DNA from: a bacterium
Lineage (GTDB): Bacteria > Patescibacteriota > Patescibacteriia > UBA1558 > S5-K13
Assembly (NCBI GenBank): GCA_021106915.1
Contig: JAIOTH010000077.1
Span: forward strand, 1-8,350
Direction of reading: 5' to 3'
DNA: 8,350 nt
Part shown: piece by piece, positions 1 to 4,808 of the stretch
Position numbering within the stretch: the first letter of the stretch is position 1
Layout of the letters: every line of letters begins with the position of its first letter
Position numbers and translations under genes: made by a program
Notes under the pieces: model-generated
Told to the model about the DNA's origin: nothing
The model's input: only the letters and a program-made list of their open reading frames with translations
The model's database searches: none

Positions 1-1966
1 CAGATTGAGATGTCACAATTTTAGCGACCTTACCTTCATAAATTTCACCGACCGCAATTTTTTTAGTTAAATTCTTAATATGTTCTACGGCCTTCTGAGC
101 ACCTTCTCCATTAGTAGAAGTAATAAAAACAGTTCCATCATCTTCTAAATCAATCTGCACATCATAATCAGCAATCATTTGATTAATCATTTTACCACCA
201 GGACCAATTACAACTCTAATATCTTCTGGATCAATTTTCATAGTAATAATTCGTGGAGCAAATTCTGATAATTCTTTATTTACTTCTGGAATAACCTTAT
301 TCATTGTTTCTAATATTTTCAATCGAGCATCCTTAGCTTTAGTTAAAGTTTCTTTGCAAATTTCTAAACTAATTCCGTGTAATTTAATATCTAATTGAAT
401 AGCAGTAATTCCTTTTTCCGTACCAGCTACTTTAAAATCCATATCACCACTATGATCTTCGATTCCTTGAATATCAGTTAAAACTACATAATCATTTAAA
501 GTTTCTCCAGTAATCAATCCCATCGCAATTCCAGCCACTGCTCTTTTAATTGGCACTCCAGCATGCATTAAAGCTAAGCTAGAACCACAAGCCGAAGCTT
601 GAGAAGAAGAACCATTTGAAGATAATACTTCTGAAACCACTCGAATTGTATAAGGAAAATCTTCTTTGTTAGGTAAAACTGGAATTAAAGCATTTTCCGC
701 TAAAGTACCGTGTCCAATATCTCTTCGAGAAGCTCCTCGATTCGGTTGAACAGAACCCACTGAAAATCCTGGAAAATTATAATGATGCATGTATCTCTTA
801 GTTCCTTCAATTTCCATACCATCTAATAATTGTTCAGCTCCTGGAGATCCTAAAGTGACAATTGATAAAACATGAGTAAGTCCTCTTTTAAACAAACCAC
901 TACCATGAGTCCGATTAAATAAACCAACTTCACAATTAATTTCTCTGAGTTCGTCTATTTTTCTTCCATCTGTTCGTAATTTTTTATTTAAAATCATTTC
1001 TCGAGCCTTTTCACTAAGTTTTTCATCAAGAATCCTCATTCCGAAAGATCTTAATTCTTTAGAAATTTCATTATCTTCTTTTAAGACTTCATTCAAATCT
1101 TGATTTAAAGTCCTAATATTAGCTTCAGTTTCTACCTTATCAGCCGTAAAAATAGTTTGAACATCTTTATCTTTCAAAAATTCTTCTATCTTTTGATTGA
1201 TTAATTCTCGTTGAGATTTTTCTTCTTCATCTAATTGTGATTCAGCAGAAATCTTTTCAGCACCAACTTCTTTTTGAATATCTTGGACAAATTTAATCAT
1301 CTTCTTGATATGCTTATCTGCAAATTCAATGGCTACCATAACATCATCTTCGCTTGATTCCTGACAACGAGCTTCTAGCATATCAATACCAGCTGGAGTT
1401 CCAACTGTAAAAATTTCAAAATCACTTTTAGCTCGAGCTGTTTTAGTAGGATTTAAAACTAATTCATCACCAATTTTTCCAACTAAAAAACCAACTGCTG
1501 GGCCAGCCCACTCAATTGGTGAAACCATTAAAGCTATTGAAGCTCCTAATAAAGAACAAAAAGATGGATCATTTTCTCCATCATATTCTAAAACACTAGC
1601 TACAATTTGAACATCTTTCCGAGAAGTATCATTAAATAATGGTCTAATAGAACGATCGATTACTCGACCAGTTAAAACAGCTTCGTCAGTTGGACGACCT
1701 TCTCTTTTAATCCATCGTGAACCTTTGATCTTACCAGCAGCATATAATTTTTCACTATATTCTACTAACAAAGGAAAATAATCAATACCTTCTCTTTCTT
1801 CACCTTGAACAGCTGTCACTAAAACTGAAGTTCCACCATATCTCACTAAACAACTTCCTGATGTTTGCGGAGCATACTTACCAACTTCTACTGTTAACTC
1901 TCGTCCCGCAAACTCTATCTTAAAATCTTTACTATAATTTTTGTCCTTATCTTTTTTAAAAAACAT
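1..1966 (-). CDS. pnp: Polyribonucleotide nucleotidyltransferase (PNPase), 3' end cut by window edge
   Basis: PNPase degrades RNA 3' to 5' by phosphorolysis, releasing nucleoside diphosphates; it is a cytoplasmic homotrimer. The frame is open from the ATG at 1966 to the left edge (655 codons), so the stop is outside. Visible in order: first RNase PH domain (about residues 15-145), helical linker, second RNase PH domain (about 330-550) and KH domain with its IGPGGK loop at 587-592; an S1 domain appears to begin near 643 and is cut off. The catalytic motif EDHSGDMDFK is intact, with D504, D510 and K512 matching the E. coli D486/D492/K494 set. The family is usually 700-750 aa, so about 50-100 residues are missing. 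The gene starts 19 nt after the rpsO stop with no Shine-Dalgarno in the A/T-only spacer, so translation is probably coupled or SD-independent. The first S1 residues (KIVTSQSG) depart from the usual DFGAFV pattern. Confidence 0.97.
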   Translation of the reverse strand, partial: MFFKKDKDKNYSKDFKIEFAGRELTVEVGKYAPQTSGSCLVRYGGTSVLVTAVQGEEREGIDYFPLLVEYSEKLYAAGKIKGSRWIKREGRPTDEAVLTGRVIDRSIRPLFNDTSRKDVQIVASVLEYDGENDPSFCSLLGASIALMVSPIEWAGPAVGFLVGKIGDELVLNPTKTARAKSDFEIFTVGTPAGIDMLEARCQESSEDDVMVAIEFADKHIKKMIKFVQDIQKEVGAEKISAESQLDEEEKSQRELINQKIEEFLKDKDVQTIFTADKVETEANIRTLNQDLNEVLKEDNEISKELRSFGMRILDEKLSEKAREMILNKKLRTDGRKIDELREINCEVGLFNRTHGSGLFKRGLTHVLSIVTLGSPGAEQLLDGMEIEGTKRYMHHYNFPGFSVGSVQPNRGASRRDIGHGTLAENALIPVLPNKEDFPYTIRVVSEVLSSNGSSSQASACGSSLALMHAGVPIKRAVAGIAMGLITGETLNDYVVLTDIQGIEDHSGDMDFKVAGTEKGITAIQLDIKLHGISLEICKETLTKAKDARLKILETMNKVIPEVNKELSEFAPRIITMKIDPEDIRVVIGPGGKMINQMIADYDVQIDLEDDGTVFITSTNGEGAQKAVEHIKNLTKKIAVGEIYEGKVAKIVTSQS

Positions 1967-1985
1967 TTATTTTTTTATTTATTTG

Positions 1986-2387
1986 TTATTTATCTCCACC
2001 CTCATCTTCTTTTTTCTTATCTTCTTTTTCTTTTTCAATCGCTTTTTCATGATTTTCTTTTTCTTTAGCTAAATCGTCGTCAATTTTCTTTTGATCTTCC
2101 TCAGCAATTTCCGCAACATTAATTACTTTAATATTCAATTTTTTAACTAATTTGAAAAAACTCTCCCTATTATCTCTTTCTAAAAATCTTAGCAATTTTC
2201 TTCTTTGATTTAATTTTTTAATCAAACCTCGACGAGAAGAAAAATCTTTCTTATGCTCTTTTAAATGTTCAGTCAATTCCTTAACCTCTTCTGTTAAAAT
2301 AGCAATCTGCACCTCTGAAGATCCAGTATCATTTTTATGAGTCTTAAACTTTTTAATAATCGCGTCCTTTTTTTTCTTGTCTAACAT
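1986..2387 (-). CDS. rpsO: Ribosomal protein S15 (uS15) with long charged C-terminal tail
   Basis: S15 binds the central domain of 16S rRNA and helps assemble the 30S platform. Residues 1-88 are a complete S15: the TGSSEVQ segment (21-27), the rRNA-contacting H41, D48 and S51, and the SRRGL/QRRKLL helix (51-66). The usual length is about 89 aa; here 133 aa are encoded, and the extra 45 residues are a Glu/Lys/Asp-rich, probably helical tail with no similarity I recognise. The start is supported by AAAGGA at 2395-2400, 7 nt before the ATG. It is first gene of the classic rpsO-pnp operon, with a strong promoter at 2480-2508 and a leader of about 85 nt. Confidence 0.97.
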   Translation of the reverse strand: MLDKKKKDAIIKKFKTHKNDTGSSEVQIAILTEEVKELTEHLKEHKKDFSSRRGLIKKLNQRRKLLRFLERDNRESFFKLVKKLNIKVINVAEIAEEDQKKIDDDLAKEKENHEKAIEKEKEDKKKEDEGGDK

Positions 2388-2414
2388 AATCTTTTCCTTT
2401 TTCGCATACCAAGT

Positions 2415-2440
2415 TATATTTAGTTAGACTTTTAAATATA
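2415..2440 (-). promoter_or_regulatory. Hairpin in the rpsO 5' leader
   Basis: An 8-bp inverted repeat (TATATTTA at 2415-2422 and TAAATATA at 2433-2440, 10-nt loop) lies in the rpsO leader, 28 nt upstream of the start codon. In E. coli, S15 represses its own mRNA through a structured leader, so this hairpin is a candidate autoregulatory element. It is all A/U and no pseudoknot was established, so the role is speculative. Confidence 0.3.
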
Positions 2441-2479
2441 GCCGAGTATACGTTATTTTTTAATTACTTATTACGACCT

Positions 2480-2508
2480 AGTATAGCGGTTTAGAGCTTA
2501 AAAGTCAA
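2480..2508 (-). promoter_or_regulatory. Promoter of rpsO-pnp
   Basis: On the minus strand TTGACT (2508-2503) and TATACT (2485-2480) are separated by exactly 17 nt, five of six matches to each sigma-70 consensus box. Transcription would start near 2473, giving a leader of about 85 nt before rpsO. Confidence 0.85.
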
Positions 2509-2516
2509 CCTAATAC

Positions 2517-2545
2517 TTGATTTTTTTATTTAAAAATACTATACT
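2517..2545 (+). promoter_or_regulatory. Promoter of tRNA-Glu
   Basis: TTGATT (2517-2522) and TATACT (2540-2545) are 17 nt apart on the plus strand, with a predicted start near 2552, about 20 nt before the mature tRNA. Its -35 box lies only 8 nt from the -35 box of the divergent rpsO promoter. Confidence 0.8.
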
Positions 2546-2572
2546 GTTATTACTTTATTTAAATATAACCCA

Positions 2573-2647
2573 GTCGCTATCGTCTAGTGGTTAGGACATT
2601 AGGTTTTCATCCTAAAAACCGGGGTTCGATTCCCCGTAGCGATACCA
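2573..2647 (+). tRNA. tRNA-Glu (anticodon UUC)
   Basis: The 75 nt fold into a full cloverleaf: acceptor 2573-2579 with TAGCGAT (2637-2643), D stem GTCT/GGAC with an 8-nt loop, anticodon stem TTAGG/CCTAA with loop TTTTCAT giving anticodon TTC, a 4-nt variable region, and T stem CGGGG/CCCCG with loop TTCGATT. The discriminator is A2644 and the CCA end is encoded (2645-2647). The first acceptor pair is G-U instead of the usual G-C. Besides protein synthesis, Glu-tRNA can feed tetrapyrrole synthesis in some bacteria, but nothing here points to that. Confidence 0.96.
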
Positions 2648-2668
2648 TCGAGCTGAGCTCGATACCAT
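2640..2668 (+). repeat. Duplicated tRNA 3' end flanking a 7-bp hairpin
   Basis: The nonamer CGATACCAT, which contains the tRNA 3' end including CCA, occurs at 2640-2648 and again at 2660-2668. The two copies flank a hairpin with arms ATCGAGC (2647-2653) and GCTCGAT (2657-2663) and a TGA loop. It could be a remnant of a second tRNA end, an attachment-site-like duplication or a processing signal. It is short enough that chance is not excluded. Confidence 0.4.
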
Positions 2669-2671
2669 TAT

Positions 2672-2702
2672 CAAAAAATTCGGCTAAATACCGAATTTTT
2701 TG
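2672..2702. terminator. Bidirectional intrinsic terminator
   Basis: A perfect 12-bp hairpin (CAAAAAATTCGG, 7-nt loop, CCGAATTTTTTG) ends in a T-run on both strands. It sits between the tRNA-Glu gene (plus) and the end of the SPFH gene (minus) and can stop both convergent transcripts. Confidence 0.88.
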
Positions 2703-2737
2703 TTTTATTTTGAAATTCTAAATTTGCAACTATTTAT

Positions 2738-3865
2738 CTAATTTCCTAAATTCCTAAACATCGGCATTCCTGTAGAAGGACTAGTTGGCACATAAATAGT
2801 TCCTGCTCGATCTTTAAGTTCTTTAATATAAGAATAATACAAATAATTTTGAGTTAAACTTTGATTAATAATTCTTTGGGCTTCCATTTGACCTTCAGCT
2901 TCAATAATTTTTCTTTCTTTCTCTTTCTTTTCTTTATCTAGTAAAAATTCATATTTTTGAGCTTCCTGTTCAGCTTGTAATTTTTCTTGAATAGATTTTG
3001 CTAAATTAGCTGGCAATTGAATATTTCTTAATAAAACATCCTCTACAATTACCCCTCGTTTTTCTAATTTTTCTTTTAAATTATCAGTAATGCCTTGAGC
3101 TGCTTCTTGTCTTTTTTCAGAATACACTTCTTTAGCGGTATAACTAGCAATTACTTCTCGAATAGAACTCCTTATTTCTGGTCGAATAATTTTTTCCTCA
3201 TAATCCATACCAATATTTTTATAAAGATCCGAAGCTTTTTCTTCATTTAAACGATAAAGTACGGTCATATCTAAATCAACATTTAAACCTTCTTTAGTTA
3301 AAGAAGAAATTGAATCTGCTCCTCTTTTTTTACCCTCTCCTTGAATAACGCTCATAGTATATTCTTCAGTTCGCACACTCATTTTGTACACTTTTGCCAA
3401 AGGAATTACTAAATGAAAACCAGATCGTAATTCTTGATCTTTTACCCTACCAAACAAAGAATAAATTCCGGTTTCACCAGCATCGATAATAATTATTGAA
3501 GAAAAGAAAAGCCAAAGTACTGCAATGGCAATAATTACTCCTCCAAATAACTTTTTAAAATTTCCTTGATTTTTTAAAGCGTCTAAATTTATTGCTTCAT
3601 CCATATTTTTATTGTTATCCTCAGCATTTCCTTGAAAATGTGAAGTTTTGTTATTTAGTTTATCCCCCCACTTTTCAAAGTGTGGGGATTTATTTAAAAT
3701 TTTTAAAATATCTAATTTAATATAGCCTTTTTTAACTGCAAAGATTAAAGCGACTACCACAATTATAAAAAATAAAAAACCTCCTCCATTCTTCAACATT
3801 GGAGCAAGAATTACAAAAGCAAATATAATTAATGGTAATTTTTTTAACAATTTTTCATTATTCAT
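2738..3865 (-). CDS. Prohibitin-type SPFH/band 7 membrane protein
   Basis: SPFH proteins form large ring or cage assemblies on membranes and often control membrane proteases or lipid microdomains. Of 375 residues, the SPFH domain runs from about 124 to 300, with the family patterns IDAGETGIYSLFG (127-139), EGLNVDLDMTVLYRL (192-206), a conserved IRPEIRSSIREV stretch (227-238) and LRNIQLP (279-285). An alanine/glutamate-rich coiled coil follows (about 290-335). A membrane helix at 107-127 precedes the domain, as usual. Unusual is a further 100-residue N-terminal extension with two more hydrophobic segments (about 11-24 and 29-45) and a polar linker. Part of that linker (residues 60-68) is encoded by a long palindrome at 3663-3688. 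There is no Shine-Dalgarno. The stop is TAG (2738-2740), and the terminator at 2672-2702 lies downstream. Family assignment is firm; partner and function are unknown. Confidence 0.93.
   Translation of the reverse strand: MNNEKLLKKLPLIIFAFVILAPMLKNGGGFLFFIIVVVALIFAVKKGYIKLDILKILNKSPHFEKWGDKLNNKTSHFQGNAEDNNKNMDEAINLDALKNQGNFKKLFGGVIIAIAVLWLFFSSIIIIDAGETGIYSLFGRVKDQELRSGFHLVIPLAKVYKMSVRTEEYTMSVIQGEGKKRGADSISSLTKEGLNVDLDMTVLYRLNEEKASDLYKNIGMDYEEKIIRPEIRSSIREVIASYTAKEVYSEKRQEAAQGITDNLKEKLEKRGVIVEDVLLRNIQLPANLAKSIQEKLQAEQEAQKYEFLLDKEKKEKERKIIEAEGQMEAQRIINQSLTQNYLYYSYIKELKDRAGTIYVPTSPSTGMPMFRNLGN
3663..3688. repeat. Palindrome within the SPFH gene linker
   Basis: The plus strand reads TCCCC, C, CACTTT, TC, AAAGTG, T, GGGGA: arms of 5 and 6 bp with one C/T mismatch around a 2-nt centre. 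This G/C-rich palindrome stands out from its AT-rich surroundings and encodes residues 60-68 in a linker between membrane helices. It looks like a small inserted palindromic element, but other genomic copies cannot be seen here. Confidence 0.6.
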
Positions 3866-3871
3866 GTTTGT

Positions 3872-3880
3872 ATCTTAGCA
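3872..3880 (-). promoter_or_regulatory. Possible extended -10 promoter of the SPFH gene
   Basis: On the minus strand TGC TAAGAT (3880-3872) fits an extended -10 element. No good -35 box is visible. The predicted start of transcription, about 7 nt downstream, falls at or next to the ATG at 3865, so the mRNA could be leaderless, in keeping with the missing Shine-Dalgarno. Confidence 0.4.
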
Positions 3881-3909
3881 TTTATCTGAAAAAATGGAAG
3901 CATGAATTA

Positions 3910-3918
3910 TGTTATAAT
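3910..3918 (+). promoter_or_regulatory. Extended -10 promoter of the phosphoesterase gene
   Basis: TGT followed by a perfect TATAAT (3913-3918) forms an extended -10 element. No -35 box is recognisable at 16-18 nt. Transcription would start near 3925, giving a 50-nt, A/T-only-like leader that lacks a Shine-Dalgarno. Confidence 0.6.
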
Positions 3919-3974
3919 TAATTCATTAAAATTTATCTTTTAAATTTAACCTTTCAACTTTAAACTTATTTCCT

Positions 3975-4481
3975 ATGCCCAAAATTGCTATCATCTCTGA
4001 TTCCCACGACAATATTGTCCGTATTGATCAGATGTTAAAAAAAATAAATAAATTAAATATCAGAACCATTATTCACTGTGGTGATGTTTGTACTGCTGAT
4101 ACTTTAAAATATTTATGCAATAATTTTTCCGGAAAGATTTATTTATCCCTCGGAAATGTTGATATTGATCATGGTATAAATCAAAAAAATTTAAAAAACA
4201 TTAAAATATTTCCTAAATTTGGTGAGATCAAAATTGATAATTTAAAAATTGCTTTCGTTCATTACCCAGATAAAGCTAAAAGACTAGCTAAAACCAAAAA
4301 ATATGATTTTGTTTTTTATGGTCATACTCATCAACCCTGGGAAGAAAAAATTAATGATTGTAAAGTAATTAACCCCGGCACTTTAGCGGGATTATTTACT
4401 GGAAGCACTTTTGCTATTTTAGATACTACCTTGTCTGCCGACAGGCAGGAGACTAAAAAAATGGAATTAGTTATTTTGTAA
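3975..4481 (+). CDS. YfcE/MJ0936-type metallophosphoesterase
   Basis: A 168-aa cytoplasmic calcineurin-like phosphoesterase that uses two divalent metals; family members hydrolyse phosphodiesters such as bis-pNPP, but the natural substrate is generally unknown. All metal-binding motifs are present: D9-x-H11, G36-D37, G60-N61, H96 and G116-H117-T118-H119, followed by the NPGT turn at 133-136. Length is normal for the family (about 155-170 aa). Near the C-terminus the last beta hairpin (FAILDT ... MELVIL) contains the residues LSADRQ, encoded by a G/C-rich palindrome at 4430-4449 that looks like an in-frame insertion away from the active site. The gene is monocistronic, with its own extended -10 promoter and a terminator at 4490-4519. 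No Shine-Dalgarno precedes the ATG. Confidence 0.93.
   Translation: MPKIAIISDSHDNIVRIDQMLKKINKLNIRTIIHCGDVCTADTLKYLCNNFSGKIYLSLGNVDIDHGINQKNLKNIKIFPKFGEIKIDNLKIAFVHYPDKAKRLAKTKKYDFVFYGHTHQPWEEKINDCKVINPGTLAGLFTGSTFAILDTTLSADRQETKKMELVIL
4430..4449. repeat. Short palindromic element translated in frame (LSADRQ)
   Basis: CTTGTCTGCCGACAGGCAGG contains the inverted repeat CTGCC (4435-4439)/GGCAG (4444-4448) around GACA, and also the alternative TGTC/GACA hairpin (4432-4443). It is much richer in G+C than the gene around it and adds a few residues to a C-terminal loop. From memory, similar CTGCC..GGCAG palindromes recur within genes of Parcubacteria-like genomes; that is recollection, not a search result. 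Confidence 0.6.
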
Positions 4482-4489
4482 ACAAAACT

Positions 4490-4519
4490 AAAAAGAACTC
4501 TTTAAAAAGTTCTTTTTTT
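4490..4519 (+). terminator. Intrinsic terminator of the phosphoesterase gene
   Basis: A 10-bp stem (AAAAAGAACT at 4490-4499, AGTTCTTTTT at 4508-4517) with an 8-nt loop ends in seven T residues, 8 nt after the stop codon. Confidence 0.88.
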
Positions 4520-4539
4520 ATTTACAAAAAATTTATTAC

Positions 4540-4568
4540 TTGACATATTACTAAATTAATGATATAGT
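4540..4568 (+). promoter_or_regulatory. Near-consensus promoter of the unknown operon
   Basis: A perfect -35 box TTGACA (4540-4545), a 17-nt spacer and TATAGT (4563-4568) form one of the two best promoters in the window. Transcription would start near 4575, at the left end of the palindrome at 4574-4594. With the terminator at 4490-4519 just upstream, the operon starting here is transcriptionally separate from the phosphoesterase gene. Confidence 0.88.
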
Positions 4569-4573
4569 TAAAA

Positions 4574-4594
4574 ATCAAAATTTTAAATTTTGAT
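4574..4594. promoter_or_regulatory. Perfect palindrome at the transcription start, candidate operator
   Basis: ATCAAAATTT, one central T, and AAATTTTGAT form a perfect inverted repeat with 10-bp arms. It lies directly over the predicted start of transcription of the strong promoter at 4540-4568, where a dimeric repressor would block initiation or early elongation. As RNA it could also form an A/U hairpin at the 5' end. No candidate repressor gene is in the window. Confidence 0.5.
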
Positions 4595-4628
4595 GTTCTT
4601 TGATAATGTGAAAACGGAGGAATTGAAC

Positions 4629-4808
4629 ATGTTAACTCATGCTGTAATTATCATTAGTAGAACGACGAGGTTTTACTTGTTGATAATTTATTACCCTAGT
4701 TTCCTAGCAGCACTAGAAAAAGGAAACAAGCTTGATAAAAAAACAAGCTTTTGGGAACAATCAGGCGGGACAAAAACCGCACGGAGGAATTATGTCAAAA
4801 AAGACTAA
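4629..4808 (+). CDS. Possible 59-aa leader peptide / small hydrophobic protein
   Basis: CGGAGG (4615-4620) sits 8 nt before the ATG at 4629, a strong ribosome binding site. The frame encodes 59 residues: a hydrophobic stretch (about residues 5-28, interrupted by RTTR at 11-14), then a polar, Lys-rich tail. I recognise no family. The stop (TAA at 4806-4808) lies 17 nt inside the next gene, so the two would be translationally coupled. The 11-nt ribosome-binding sequence ACGGAGGAATT is repeated exactly before the next gene. The same DNA can fold into four hairpins, which argues that the ORF may serve as a regulatory leader peptide, or that the RNA matters more than the peptide. An in-frame ATG at 4590 lacks a Shine-Dalgarno and is not preferred. 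Confidence 0.45.
   Translation: MLTHAVIIISRTTRFYLLIIYYPSFLAALEKGNKLDKKTSFWEQSGGTKTARRNYVKKD
4646..4780 (+). promoter_or_regulatory. Structured leader RNA of the unknown operon
   Basis: Four consecutive hairpins can be drawn between the promoter and the 431-aa ORF. H1 (4646-4688) pairs AATTATCA/TGATAATT, then a 2x3 internal loop, then AGTAGAAC/GTTTTACT (one G-U) around loop GACGAG. H2 pairs GTTTCCT (4699-4705) with AGGAAAC (4721-4727). H3 directly abuts it: AAGCTTG (4728-4734) with CAAGCTT (4744-4750). H4 pairs GCGG (4765-4768) with CCGC (4777-4780), one base before the second Shine-Dalgarno. The left arm of H2 can instead pair with GGGAAC at 4753-4758, a mutually exclusive fold. It matches no riboswitch class that I recognise. 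It may work as a riboswitch or a translation-coupled attenuator. Confidence 0.5.
4724..4750 (+). repeat. Direct repeat AAACAAGCTT in the leader
   Basis: AAACAAGCTT occurs at 4724-4733 and again at 4741-4750, 17 nt apart. Because AAGCTT is itself palindromic, the same copies form the third leader hairpin. Confidence 0.6.

Noticed and set aside
4590..4628. Earlier ATG (4590) for the 59-aa ORF
   Set aside because: It lies inside the palindrome at the predicted transcription start with no ribosome binding site, while CGGAGG fits the ATG at 4629.
4732..4791. TTG at 4732 as start of the 431-aa protein
   Set aside because: No Shine-Dalgarno there, and it falls inside a leader hairpin; ACGGAGG directly precedes the ATG at 4792.
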